From: Nilaparvata lugens
Taxonomy: Eukaryota > Arthropoda > Insecta > Hemiptera > Delphacidae
Reading direction: 5' to 3'
Assembly: GCF_014356525.2 (NCBI RefSeq)
Contig: NC_052507.1
Span: 50,008,107-50,072,106 of the forward strand
Length of the DNA: 64,000 bases
The translations under genes were made by a program, and so were the position numbers. Shown here piece after piece: positions 12,795 to 24,876 of the stretch. The notes beneath the pieces were generated by a model. It did no database searches and had not been told where the DNA came from. It saw only the letters and a list, made by a program, of their open reading frames with translations. Numbering within the stretch: the first letter of the stretch is position 1; each line of letters begins with the position of its first letter.

Positions 12795-13095
12795 AAAGAT
12801 TGAATTTATAGATTATATTTATTTATTCATTTTCTCAGTCGTACAATTATTTTCACAGTTTTTTGAGGAGGCACAACAGGCTTATGCCCAAACCCGTCCC
12901 TTTACAAATTTATACTACAATCCAAATCAAAATCTAGATTAAGCTACTATCACTCATCAAAATAACAATTTATACACACTTGAAAAAACAAACACATCAT
13001 CGATTACAAATAGATATACTATGAATTCGATTTAGTATGTTAAACTATGTTTGCTACAATATTTGTTGATATACTATGTACTATTCTACACTAAC
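12795..13095 (-). mobile_element. 3' tail of a retroposon
   Basis: On the minus strand GGACGGGTTTGGGCATAAGC and GTTGTGCCTCCTCAAAAAAC lead into AATGAATAAATAAATATAAT, a simple A/T tail typical of target-primed retroposons. No coding part remains. Family not determined. Confidence 0.45.
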
Positions 13096-13199
13096 AGTAT
13101 CTAGTTACTATTTTGGACTTTCTGAAGTGAACATGTTTTCTGAAAAAAAAAGAGAAATAAAGGAAAATAAGTTTTGCTGAATATTTTTCTTCTCGTGAA

Positions 13200-13491
13200 A
13201 TCAGCTGGATGATCCCACACATGCACTCGTTCACTCTCTTCCATTACGGTATCGACAGATGACAAATTTCCAGCTGTTTTTCCAAGGACGTATTTATCCT
13301 TTTAATGTCCTTCAGCGAGTTATCCCAGGGTTGAGACCTAGTGCGATCGAATTTTCATATCATAGACGTACTTTGATCCAAATTTCGTGAGATCGTTAGA
13401 GCAGTTTTCGAGAAGCGGTCACATACAGATATATATAAACATATAAAAATCTGAACATATAAACAGAAATTGCTCGTTTGATAGTATAGGA
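13200..13491 (-). mobile_element. Helitron 5'-end fragment (family H2)
   Basis: On the minus strand it starts TCCTATACTATCAAACGAGC after an A (T13492 on plus), the form I recall for insect Helitron 5' ends. It continues with TTTCTGTTTATATG and then GGTCTCAACCCTGGGATAACT and CGCTGAAGGACATTAAAAGG. The latter blocks recur in the same orientation at 34600-34660, in the element that ends in a Helitron-type hairpin plus CTAG. Only about 290 bp remain. Confidence 0.55.
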
Positions 13492-13492
13492 T

Positions 13493-13811
13493 TATTAATT
13501 ACGTATATGTTACAGACAGTTGCTGACAGACGTTGACGGAAGCGAGTAAATATAGAACTTATAAATTAATTTTGTGTGTTATTCAGCTGATTTCATGTGT
13601 CGGCGCATGAAGTCTGTCCGTCTGTGTGATATCTCCCAAATAGCATAATATTGTTTGAATGAATGGAAAAATTGGAGAAATAGTATGGAATTAATTCCAG
13701 CTGACTTAATAATTGAATCAAAACAATTTTTTTCTCATGCACTTTCAATGTTATTTTTATATCCTGAAAAAGGACAAAGGAGTGAGTCAATTTTGTTGTC
13801 CAACAAACTTG
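13493..13811. other. Left flank of the long-LTR element
   Basis: Unassigned sequence continuous, before insertion, with 22693 onward. No gene supported. Confidence 0.4.
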
Positions 13812-13815
13812 ACCT

Positions 13816-15805
13816 TGTGACGTTATTCTTTATATTTAAATAACGAGTAGCCTCCTGCTTGGCATCAGTCGGTAGAGCATGAAATATTTGATATAATTAT
13901 ATAATTAGGTCGTGGTTTTTTAATAGGATTCAGTCTCATTAAAATCTTTATAGGCCCAGATATGAGCTTCCCCTATAACTCTTGTAATTCATTAAAAAAA
14001 ATAAATATATATAAATACGATATTCATACTATAGTGTTGAGGAATTAAAATGAATTGCACACCATAAACAATTTGATACATATATTAACAAATAATGCAA
14101 AAAATAGATCGAGGCAAAAAATATATAAAGAGCGATAAAAATATAATATAAAATAAAAATGGAACAATAATTGAAATCAGTAAAATATCACAGGCTAAAC
14201 TTATACTACTCTAGTTTTATGGCACGAATCATTACCATGTGCCTTTATCTTAAAATCATATGCATCCTTTTGCATGTAGCTGCGATATGAGCTTGCTAAT
14301 ACTTGTCGACTTGGACAATTCAATTAAAAATAGGTTCTTTAAGATCAACTTGATAAATTGGCAACTAATAATCCAAATATATATATTAAATTCTCTAGTA
14401 CTTAGTAGATTTCTCTATATTGAATATATATTTTATCTCAGGGTGCAAGATTCGGCACCTGATGGAATAGGTAGAGCAATTCATCTAGTGAATTAGAGCT
14501 ATAACAAACTATCGCAAATTATATTGCAAAAATTAAAGATCATATGAATATGTTTTAATAGCCTAGATTTTATACTTCTTTGATTCGATAGAATTTTCTG
14601 AAATGTATTGATCCATTGACTCCTTTAATAAAATACCTTTAATACTATATTTACTTGCGCAAGTATTTTTTTTATTAAATTCTCAATTTATAATAAAACC
14701 CTTTCGACGAGCTAGCTTTGATTATTAGATAAATTCGAAGCACTAGGGCGCCCATCACTAATTCAACATCTATCACTCATGTGTCGAAATCTTCTTACAA
14801 GCCGCCGATGTCGATCCAACTCCCGGTGGTCCTGGATATGGTAGCCGGAATCGTCTCTTCCAAGGGGTTACAAATTATTTGAAATTGAAAATGACTTCTG
14901 CTTTACAAGAGCATCACAAAGCCTTTAAGAAATTTAATAATTTGATCTAACTTTAGCTTTTACAATTTATAGCAAGTACTACGCTCCAAAATATTTAGGG
15001 TCCTCTCATGGTGGCATTTGGCTGGCGAGTGATGGTTCTCCCTTCTCAATTTCACATTCTATCTCCGACTTTCAAATAACCACAAAATTTGAATATCTTA
15101 GTCCTCCACCATTCAAGGCTCAAACAGATCGTACAAAAAATATCAAATTATTACTTAGGTTGTGTGTTTAATAATTTCTTTGCCTTTGGGCCATATCCAT
15201 AACATAGACTATACAACAATTAAACATAAATCCCAAACATTTACAGAAACATATATAAATATTTTTGAATTGGCGTACTATTGCCGCCTATTAACTGCCA
15301 TTGTGCTATTGGTGCATGCAAACTTGATTCAGCATTCATGTGCCTGGTACCTCCCAGTTCCTGAACACACTCAATTATCTTTATTAGGCTTTTTACTTAT
15401 GCTCTCTACATGCTAGCTAATATTCTATATACTAATATCTATTTCATGCTTCCTAATAGTTAGCCACGTGATCATGTGTTCTTTCAAATTGCATACCGTT
15501 TTGTTGCAATAGAGCTCTGCCAAGAAGTCTGGTCAGATTCCACGCTGCTCGACTCGGTCGATCGTTAGGTCGCCGATCACTGAATGCATATACCCAACCT
15601 CAATCCTCAAAATATTTTATATAATAATATATTTATTAGCAACAATTCTTTCAAATCCTTTTAGGTTTTTTGTACCGTTTAGCCAGAACAAGCTGATGCT
15701 ATCCAATCTTAATTGTTATCTATTTGGCGATATTAGCCAGTTACTTTATTCAGACCCTTAATACTTCGTTAGGGATTTTTATCTACCAATTTCCGATACT
15801 TTACA
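13816..15805 (-). repeat. 3' LTR of the gag-only element
   Basis: About 1,990 bp, matching 20606-22688 base for base over long stretches. It ends ...GATACTTTACA at 15805, where the two copies diverge (CGCGCCCC versus ACCTGTAA). Many differences from the other LTR are single-base length changes in A/T runs. On the minus strand CCAGGGGCGCG precedes it and could be a short polypurine tract. Confidence 0.85.
13860..13887 (+). other. tRNA-like box A in LTR
   Basis: TGGCATCAGTCGGTAGAGCA resembles the D-arm/box A of a tRNA gene (TRGCNNAGY..GG then GTAGAGCA). The other LTR carries it near 20652-20678. The following 50 bp do not fold into the rest of a tRNA; only a weak GGTCGTGG...GATTC box-B-like stretch is seen. 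It is a tRNA-like fragment, not a functional gene call. Confidence 0.3.
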
Positions 15806-17164
15806 CGCGCCCCTGGATTTGAATTCAAAATATTTGAGAATCACAATGTTTTTAATGAAAATCCACCCTTCAATACATCGATATATATCATACTTATTTA
15901 TAAATTATACTCTCAGACTTTTATCACAGTTCACAGATCTATCTGCTGCACCTCCTTTAGACCTCTATCAAATACAATAACAAATTCTCCTCCTCAACAC
16001 ACATAAATATCATAAATATAATCTTCTAGACGCATTCCTCCTTACAACACCGAAACATAGTATTTTTAAATTCGCCACTCACAGGGCCGCCAACCTAACT
16101 ACACACACTTCTTAATTCTCATAATTGATTCTTTTCAGACAATAATTTCGATGTACAAAACTTCTGGGCTTATATTTATAGTACTTCTTAGGTCTTAATA
16201 TAAATAATTTTCTATACATCAGGTACAATACTTTTCTTTTGCTAATTACTCTTTGGTTTTGGGTAACTAGCATTCACTTTAGGTTTTTTCAGGGTACCAA
16301 CATGCATAACTAACGGTAATAAATATAAAACATATAAATAAATATACTAACATTTATAAATATAATAAATAACAGTAAGATAACTTTTTGGTACAGTACT
16401 TTTTCATAAACATATGTTTAACAGACATTACATATTTGATTTAGGTGGCTTTGGCCAGCTGACTACTTGTTCTACATTTCATACTGCTACATGTACATCA
16501 GAATTTGCTGTCGAATTTCATAACTAACCTAACTGCTCGCATTTCTTCCTTTTAAAGGTAATTAACATATTTTAATTTTACTATCCCCGCTTGTGTCCTT
16601 TTTTATTTGATGTATCTTATTTAATTACATAATTAAAAATTATTCTTTTGCTTGTTGCAGGCTTTGGACAGTTGGGAGAAATCAAAAATCTGATTTGTTG
16701 ACACGAGGTTGCTACATCAATATTAATTTATTAAGAAAGGTCAGTAATTGGCTTGATAGCGGTGTTTTCCTTGATTACTTATCATATTATTTCAAATTTG
16801 ACGATATAGCATGTAGAAAATGTTGTGATTTACTTGCATCTTCTTGCATTCTGTTTGTAGATGTTGCTGTAGGCCGGTTGATTATCTGCTGTTGATTGTT
16901 GAGGCTGTCCTTTTATTAATCTATCCTTCATAAATTTAAAGCCCTTGTATCTTGTGTATTCTTTCTTCAAATAACTACTTGTTCCTTTAATAATAATTTC
17001 TTTTAATCTTTCTTTTCCATTCATCCTGTAGTCTTAATTCATCTTTTCTTTCTTTCATTTTCGTTAAAATTCTTTAAATTCTCATTTCATTCTTTATAAA
17101 TTAGTAGCTCACAACAACAAACATTCTTGTAATATTAAATTCCAATCATCAATAGTAGATTCAT
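15806..17164 (-). other. Non-coding 3' internal region of LTR element
   Basis: AT-rich, no frame with family resemblance on either strand. This is where pol would be expected in an autonomous element; none of the RT, RNase H or integrase signatures appears. Confidence 0.6.
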
Positions 17165-17803
17165 TTAACAACACAATATAATATTTTCCATCATATCTAC
17201 ACACAGTCTTTTATTAATCACAGCCATTATAACAAATATTACACACCATATCAAAACATTTATTATCTCTTTAACAATGTAATCTCTCAACATATAGCCA
17301 GGTACTTCCATTTTCTTTATATTACTTTTTATTGCTTCTATTCTTCTCAAACACCGTTTATCCTTAATTAATCTCCACAAGTAGTCCACTTTATTGTTGC
17401 CCATGCACGAATCCGTAATAGTCCTTTTAGTAGCTCCGTTTTCATCCCATTTATTACGTCCATTTTGCCGGTCACATCGCTGATTTGCTCTCTTGAAACG
17501 TATGTGCTGCGGATGCATGCTGTCGGTCTCCTCCTGTCCTCCTCGGTATCGGTCCAGTATCCTCCTCGGGCGTTTGAAACGTGCATGTGGCCGGTATGCG
17601 CGCTCGTGGTTTCTCCTGCGTTTCTTTCGCCTGACTTTCCGCCTCCGGGCCTTGCGGTGCTGGTACCTTCGGTCATGTAGTCCGTCCTCCTCGTCCTGAT
17701 GTCGGCCGTCCGGTGTCCTCGGGCACTTCCGTCTCCGGACCTTGCGATGGTCGCTCCTCTTGTCAGGTAGTCCGTCCTCCCTGGTGTCATCCTCTTGGTC
17801 CAC
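17165..17803 (-). CDS. Arg/Lys-rich frame downstream of gag (unknown)
   Basis: This 212-codon frame begins with GTG where the gag frame ends at TAG, in a shifted frame, so it is either a frameshift extension of gag or an independent small ORF. Residues 1-75 are extremely basic (RRRKCPRTPDGR, KVRRKKRRRNHERAYR). They contain a rough internal duplication of a block with EDGL-D-R-HRK-RRRK-. This part is GC-rich compared with the AT-rich surroundings. The C-terminal third is hydrophobic (IINVLIWCVIFVIMAVI, about residues 182-198). It could bind nucleic acid in the particle; no domain recognised. No in-frame ATG near the start. Confidence 0.3.
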   Translation of the reverse strand: MDQEDDTREDGLPDKRSDHRKVRRRKCPRTPDGRHQDEEDGLHDRRYQHRKARRRKVRRKKRRRNHERAYRPHARFKRPRRILDRYRGGQEETDSMHPQHIRFKRANQRCDRQNGRNKWDENGATKRTITDSCMGNNKVDYLWRLIKDKRCLRRIEAIKSNIKKMEVPGYMLRDYIVKEIINVLIWCVIFVIMAVINKRLCVDMMENIILCC

Positions 17804-20019
17804 TATCCTGGGTTCCTTGGGGTGCCTTGGTGGGGTCGAATGATGCGCGGGTGCGGTGGCGGTCTCTTGATGCGCGGTGTGACGTCCAAAGCGGGTAGTA
17901 TTGTGGCGGTCTCCTCCTGGCGACTGTTTATTTTTAGCAGTGATTCTTCGGTGGCGGGTTGCTCTTCGGTGGGGAACAGGATACTTAAAATGGGTTGTTG
18001 CTTGCGGCTGGTTTTAATTGCATGGTTGGTGGCGGTTTTTTGTGGTAGGCTGTCTTGTATGGGCTCCTGTGTGTCTGGTGGTGGGTTATCTTGTGTTTTT
18101 TGTTGATTTAATCCTGTTGCATGCGCTAATGTATAATTTGTGCTTACTTGTAGAGGTGGCGGTTTGTAATTTCTGTTGTAATTATTCTGAGTGTGACTAT
18201 TATTTGAGTTTAATCGATCACGGCCATCATAGTGATTCCTGCGGTTGCTCTGCTGGGTGTAATGGTTGGTTGTGCGATTTTGAAATTTTTCATTATTCCA
18301 GTTACCATTTTGCTTGTGCTCATAGCGGCGTTCAAATTGAGGGGCAGATCGGTAGCGATCATATGATATCGGTTCATAATTTTGGCTGTTATACTGATTA
18401 CTTTTTGAGTTATGTTGATTCTGTGTGTATCTCTGGTCTGAACGGTGGTTTGACATTGCCATCACAGACTGTATGCCATATAAATGATTCATCAGCTGTT
18501 TGCAATCAGTAATGGGTTCTGTGGCGAGTGCCATTCTAACTTGATATGGTAGTTTCTTTAGAATAATACTTGCCAATGCCGATTCGTTAATGGGCTCGCT
18601 CAATTGAGAATTTTTGAACTGTAGAGCAGTGACGAAAGTGGTACATGCACCGTCTAAGTTAGGGTTGAAATCGCATGATATGATGTCCGCTAGCACGTCC
18701 AACTGTTTACTTCTGCTCCAATACTGTTCCAGGAAGACAGCTACAAACTCATCCAATGATGTAAATTCATGGGCTCTACTCCAAAAGAACATCAAGGGTT
18801 CGCCAATCAATAAACTAGTCAAACGAAGACGCCACATGCTCTAAGAGGTAAGTGCAAGAGTTTGTACTAATTTTATCTGATCAATGAATGGTTGAGGTTG
18901 CAAATGGCGATCAGTATTATCAAATTTGCCCAGTCCTTGCAATATACTATGTTAGTTGATGTTATCTGCTTGAATTCCTTGATGTCGTTGTTGGATATGA
19001 TTTTCTAATGCTGTTATTTTTTCCTGTGCCATCTGCCATTGACTATTATGTGTAATTTTATTAGCGTTTATTTCTTGATCCAATTGAGTCAGAGTGGATT
19101 TTTGAATTAGTAGAGTTCCGTTTAAAGCTTTACAGGTTTCTGTGTTTTGATTGATGCTACCTTGCAGTTGGTTCATTTTTGTGGACATATTAATCTGTTT
19201 ATTTTGTATTTCTTTAATACTGTTAATATTTTTGTCAACTGTAGTTGTTAAATTTTGATTGGTAACGGTAATTTGTTTGTTGATTTCTTGATGGCAATCG
19301 GCCCTAATGTTATTTGTTAAATCCTGAATGGGTGTAGTGATTTGTGTGGTTAGGTTATCTATCCTTTCGTTGAGTTCACAGGTAACCGTATCCAACCTTT
19401 CCGATAATCCTGCCGTAACTTTATCCTGACTTTCTTTCTGTAGATTTATCATTGCTTTTAATTCTTCCCTATGATTCTCTACTTTAGTCTCAATAGTATC
19501 CAACCGTCGTTCTACTGATTTTATAGCGCCTGCTGTCTCTTTCATGCCCTGTTCCACTGTTTGTTTATTTGCCTCTTTTATTGCAGCATTCTCTTTTTTA
19601 ATCTCCTGCATCATATTATCCATTGTGTTTTGTAACATAATATTGAACATACTGCTAGTTTGTTCCATTATTACCTTTTTAAATGGATCTAGCTCTGTGA
19701 CTGGAAATAGACTTTGTTTGCTCAGATGTGACTCGGCCTCTGGAGATGCGGGTTCTGCAGGCTGCTCCTCGCCCCCTTCAAAGTTGATCTCTGCTATCCG
19801 TTGATTCAATGGTATGTCAGCGGCATCGATTCGAGTGGATGATAGAGGTTGCAGACCTTGTGGATCGAAGACTATCGACCCGACACTTCCTGGTTCCCTT
19901 TCTCGTGGCGTATTTGCATCTACCATGGTGGGGTTTGATGTGCTGGGAGTCGACAAAGTGGGATCTGTGCAACCGCCGTACATATATGAAACTTCAGAGT
20001 TTGCGGGAGTGTGATTCAT
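17803..20019 (-). pseudogene. Gag-like polyprotein with two in-frame stops
   Basis: Starts at a true ATG (20017-20019). The first 355 codons hold a variable N-terminus and a long coiled coil (about residues 110-340; heptad-rich with many Gln/Asn/Glu). TAA at about 18952 and TAG at about 18840 interrupt, but the same frame stays open between and after them. The next part resembles retrotransposon capsids: a WRLRL...GEPLMFFW block, then SLDEFVAVFLEQYWS and ILKKLPYQVRMAL. The C-terminal region is Asn/Tyr/Arg/Gln-rich and lacks the CX2CX4HX4C zinc knuckle. In an active element Gag would coat the RNA and form the particle. Either stop may be an error or real decay. Confidence 0.65.
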
Positions 20020-20579
20020 TGTGTCAAATATGATAAATGCTAATCAAAAAGTGATAAATAATGAGCGAAAATGCTAAAAAAAGAGACACAAACCGGGACT
20101 TACAGTGAAACAGTTATGTGCAAAGTGTTTGGATACTCAAAGACAAGGTATTTATACTTAAGTTTTTTATAATGCTCTAGCACCCCCAATGTTTAGTATT
20201 AATTCTTGACTAGTTTACAGACTGTGACTTATTTTCCAACCGGCTTAAATACATAATATATTCTTGACTAGAAAGTAATAGCAGTTTAGGCTTATAAAAT
20301 ATAATCTCTCTCTATAAAACATATATTTTTCACAATAACAATAATATAAAATTTTCTTTAAAACATATAATTTATCTTTATTTAAAGCTATTGATTCCCC
20401 AAAAAGTAATACAAATTTTACTTCGCCTGTTTTCCTCAATACTCGTATAAGTTATCTATACTTTCATTATCCATCCACGATAAATTTTAATATAACTAGA
20501 CTTGTCTTTCAATATTATCTTCAATATGGGTATTGACTCAATTTCAAATAATTATTCGATGAGCTCGGCTCTCATCATC
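20020..20579 (-). other. 5' leader of the LTR element
   Basis: About 560 bp between the primer-site-like stretch and the gag ATG. AT-rich; a 64-codon frame at 20245-20439 has no family resemblance. Packaging or splice signals, if present, are not recognisable by eye. Confidence 0.5.
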
Positions 20580-20599
20580 AGTCCCACGTTGGTACGGCA
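20580..20599 (-). promoter_or_regulatory. Possible tRNA primer-binding site
   Basis: Six bases inside the 5' LTR edge the minus strand reads TGCCGTACCAACGTGGGACT. It resembles the complement of a tRNA 3' end of the TGGCGCCCAACGTGGGG type (Lys-like), with mismatches and one length change. Position is right, match imperfect. Confidence 0.3.
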
Positions 20600-20605
20600 T
20601 GTTTC

Positions 20606-22688
20606 TATGACATTATTCTTTATATTTAAATAACGAGTAGCCTCCTGCTTGGCATCAGTCGGTAGAGCATGAAATATTGATATAATTATATAATTAGGTC
20701 GTGGTTTTTTAATAGGATTCAGTCTCATTAAAATCTTTATAGGCCCGATATGAGCTTCCCCTATAACTCTTGTAATTCATTAAAAAAATAAATATATAAT
20801 ACGATATTCATACTAGTGTTGAGGAATTAAAATGAATTGCACACCATAAACAATTTGATACATATATTAACAAATAATGCAAAAAATAGATCGAGGCAAA
20901 AAATATATAAAGACGATAAAAATATAATATAAATAAAAAATAGGAACAATAATTGAAATCAGTAAAATATCACAGGCTCTAGATTTATACTCTAGATTTA
21001 GGCACGATCATTACCATGTGCCTTATCTTAAAATCATATGCATCCTTTTGCATGTAGCTGCGATAAACTTTATACTCTAGATTTATGGCACGAATCATTA
21101 CCATGTGCCTTTATCTTAAAATCATATGCATCCTTTTGCATGTAGCTGCGATATGAGCTTGCTAATACTTGTCGACTTGGACAATTCAATTAAAAATAGG
21201 TTCTTTAAGATCAACTTGATAATTGGCAACTAATAATCCAAATATATATATTAAATTCTCTAGTACTTAGTAGATTTCTCTATATTGAATATATATTTTA
21301 TCTCAGGGTGCAAGATTCGGCACCTGATGGAATAGGTAGAGCAATTCATCTAGTGAATTAGAGCTATAACAAACTATCACAAATTATATTGCAAAAATTA
21401 AAGATCATATGAATATGTTTTAATAGCCTAGATTTTATACTTCTTTGATTCGATAGAATTTTCTGAAATGTATTGATCCATTGACTCCTTTAATAAAATA
21501 CCTTTAATACTATATTTACTTGCACAAGTATTTTTTTATTAAATTCTCAATTTATAATAAAACCCTTTCGACGAGCTAGCTTTGATTATTAGATAAATTC
21601 GAAGCACTAGGGCGCCCATCACTAATTCAACATCTATCACTCATGTGTCGAAATCTTCTTACAAGCCGCCGATGTCGATCCAACTCCCGGTGGTCCTGGG
21701 ATATGGTAGCCGGAATCGTCTCTTCCAAGGGGTTACAAAATTATTTGAAATTGAAAATGACTTCTGCTTTACAAGAGCATCACAAAGCCTTTTAAGAAAT
21801 TTAATAATTTGATCTAACTTTAGCTTTTACAAATTTATAGCAAGGTACTACGCTCCAAAATATTTAGGGTCCTCTCATGGTGGCATTTGGCTGGCGAGTG
21901 ATGGTTCTCCCTTCTCAATTTCACAATTCCTATCTCCGACTTTCAAATTAACACAAAATTTGAATATCTTAGTCCTCCGCCATTCAAGGCTCAAACAGAT
22001 CGTACAAAAAATATCAAATTATTACTTAGGTTGTGTGTTTAATAATTTCTTTGCCTTCGGGCCATATCCATAACATAGACTATACAACAATTTAACATAA
22101 ATCCCAAACATTTACAGAAACATATATAAATATTTTTGAATTGGCGTACTATTGCCGCCTATTAACTGCCATTGTGCTATTGGTGCATGCAAACTTGATT
22201 CAGCATTCATGCGCCTGGTACCTCCCACTTCCTGAACACACTTAATTATTTTATTAGGCTTTTTACTTATGCTCTCTACATGCTAGCTAATATTCTATAT
22301 ACTAATATCTATTTCATGCTTCCTAATAGTTAGCCACGTGATTATGTGTTCTTTCAAATTGCATACCGTTTTGTTGCAATAGAGCTCTGCCAAGGGGTCT
22401 GGTCAGATTCCATTTGAGGGTTCTGCTCGACTCGGTCGATCGTTAGGTCGCCGATCACTGAATGCATATACCCAACCTCAATCCTCAAAATATTTTATAT
22501 AATAATATATTTATTAGCAACAAATTCTTTCAAATCCTTTTTAGGTTTTTTGTACCGTTTAGCCAGAACAAGCTGATGCTATCCAATCTTAATTGTTATC
22601 TATTTGGCGATATTAGCCAGTTACTTTATTCAGACCCATTAATACTTCGGTTAGGGATTTTCATCTACCAAATTTCCGATACTTTACA
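20606..22688 (-). repeat. 5' LTR of the gag-only element
   Basis: About 2,080 bp, direct repeat of 13816-15805. It is longer mainly because of a local ~84-bp tandem duplication at about 20984-21152 (TTTATACTCTAGATTTA...TAGCTGCGATA occurs twice here, once in the other LTR). It ends ATACTTTACA at 22688. Confidence 0.85.
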
Positions 22689-22692
22689 ACCT

Positions 22693-24383
22693 GTAAAAGG
22701 TTCGAAGAATTCGTGTTAAAAATTTGAAGCTTATTTATCAATTATTCTCTCTAGAGTTCTTGTCGAATATACAAAACAGACAGAAAACGACTTTGGCCTT
22801 CAGTAAGCCAACGTCAGATCTCGTGCAGCCTTTGTTCTGTCATCATCAGAATATTATTATTAGACTTGATTCTGCCTGTTTACGCATTCACCCCGTGAGG
22901 AAGGATGGTATTGTTTGAGAGGCTGGGGAAACGAAGGGTGTATTCTGCAGTCGACGACCAGAGTGCACTGGTATAATTAAGTAGTCTCAACGGTGAGACA
23001 ATAAATTACAATGATTAATAACCTTTCAAACCCCAGTTGATATTGGCGCGTGGCATATTTTCTCTGTAATTGACAGAAAGCAGTGAGTTGTACTATTTCT
23101 TTTGAAAAAATACAACAGTATCAGTCACAATTTCACTAATATGATATACAATGTTCATTTTAATAGTTCCCGATGAATTTTATCAACTTCCTCGTACAGA
23201 TGTTGTCCCATAGGAGTTAAAAGATTTGTCCTTGAAACTGTGACGTTCCTGGGGGGGGGGGGTTTATCGCTGTTACACTATAGAAACACAAGACTGAGGG
23301 AATCAATACAAGATCTGACTTGCTTTTTGGAATCGCAGGTAGCATAACACCCGTACACCCTTGATTAGCTTTATGACAGATTTTATATTAATATTTTAAA
23401 ACCTGAATTATTGCAGTGTAGCGTTTTCAAGACACTGAATATGGTATTCTTAAAACTATTACCTTAGATGTAATTGGATATAAAACCAGACAGGTCGAGC
23501 AAAAACTCTGATGCATATCATTTGCGGGAATGTGCCTTTAATAAATTCCGAAAGAGCATAATATGGTTCTGAGACTTGTGACTGTTCGGAAAATATGTTG
23601 AGGACAGAGTCTTTTCAGACCTTATGCTCTATTGTAAGGGATTATATTACCGCCGGCTACTGCCGCATGTAGTAAGATGTTCACCAACGAGTTGAAGTCG
23701 GTAACAGATAAGACCGCGGGTGAGGATAAAGAATTAATAATATTCTGAATTCAGCCCACAAACACTATTATATATTTTTCATTAGAATAGTACAATAAGA
23801 AGAAAATATGGCATTAGAAGCCAACTTTTGTGGCTAATCCGTTCACAAAAAAGACTCAGATCCCATTTCTGGTGGTGGGGGGGACACGCCACTACACCAG
23901 TCTTCTTTCATCAGGCACGTGGATGATTTAATTAAATAATTCTCTTCCAATTTATTAGATAGTGGGCAATCGAATTTGAGTTTCTTGAAAATGAATTGAT
24001 TAATCAAAATTTAAAACATAACAAATAATTTGGCCTTAAATATTGGCTCACATTGAAAATACAAAGATGTACAAACAAGAAGTTCACTCTTATGTCTATG
24101 GTAACTTCACTTGGAAGGAGTTCGGAGGGAAGTGTAACGTGTTTCTCTTTCAGACTTCAATTGGAACGTTTCACCGAATCTCGATGCAATTAATTTGCAT
24201 GAAAAATTTTTATTGACAGAATAATTAAATAAGACGTGCTTGTTACGTCAGAGACGAGTAAGAAAATAGTACCTTCCTTGAAATCAATGAATAAACTCAA
24301 TTCATGAAGTTTTATATACTGCTTGACCCTCTTTATGATTACTTCCATATATAATACATGCTCAAACATACATGTATATGATG
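22693..24383. other. Unassigned interval with G homopolymers
   Basis: No gene is supported. Runs of 9 or more G occur near 23250 and 23877. The segment 23640-23740 (ACCGCCGGCTACTGCCGC) is GC-richer than its surroundings but has no open frame of note. Confidence 0.4.
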
Positions 24384-24575
24384 AAGCTGCATTTACACCA
24401 AAGTTATTAACAAAATGTCAATAACTCAGTCCTTATAGATTCTACTAGAATAAATGGAACTTGACAAACACATTATGTTCATCATGTGTATGATAAGTTA
24501 TGTTTAATTTAATAGAATCTATGAGGATTAGGTTATTAACATATTGTTTATAACCTTTGCTGTAAACGCAGCTTA
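24384..24575. mobile_element. Palindromic MITE, family M1
   Basis: 192 bp with long terminal inverted repeats: AAGCTGCATTTACACCAAAG at the left, CTTTGCTGTAAACGCAGCTT at the right. Inner arms also match (TTATAGATTCTACTAGAAT versus AATAGAATCTATGAGGAT). The same element occurs at 63348-63515 and, split by an insertion, at 24783-27353. No coding. Confidence 0.75.
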
Positions 24576-24876
24576 AGATAGGTTTTCTGAGTGACACACC
24601 AGAACTTAATTTTCAATTAACATCCCTTTTGGGGTTATTCCTATGACTTGTGATTATGGGCTTATGCTTACAAAAGAGATTCATTTATCATTCAACTTTG
24701 TTAATACAATAATTTATAATCAATATTTCTCTAAAAATCGTTATTACAGTGAAAGATACCTTATACAATTTTCGACACTCAAAAGCTGCGTTCACACCAA
24801 AGTTATTAACAAAATGTTTATTTTTCCGTCCTTATAGATTCTATTAGATTGGACATAACTTATCATACACATGACA

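Larger units (their letters stand above)
13816..22688 (-). mobile_element. Gag-only LTR retrotransposon with ~2-kb LTRs
   Basis: Two near-identical direct repeats (13816-15805 and 20606-22688) flank a 4.8-kb interior. Repeat ends read TG...CA (the right copy begins TATGAC, one substitution). The element is bounded by ACCT at 13812-13815 and ACCT at 22689-22692, a 4-bp target duplication. On the minus strand the order is 5' LTR, leader with a tRNA-complementary stretch, a gag-like frame (20019-17803), an Arg-rich frame (17803-17165) and 1.4 kb of AT-rich DNA without coding. No protease, RT, RNase H or integrase motif was found, so it is either non-autonomous by design or has lost pol. The gag type fits Ty3/gypsy-like capsids. 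Confidence 0.8.

Noticed and set aside
13860..13930. Functional tRNA gene
   Set aside because: Only a box A/D-arm-like part is present; no anticodon arm, T-arm or matching acceptor stem.
17465..18512. Plus-strand frames up to 164 codons opposite gag
   Set aside because: Antisense shadows of the gag and Arg-rich frames; Cys/Gly/Val-rich with no start context.
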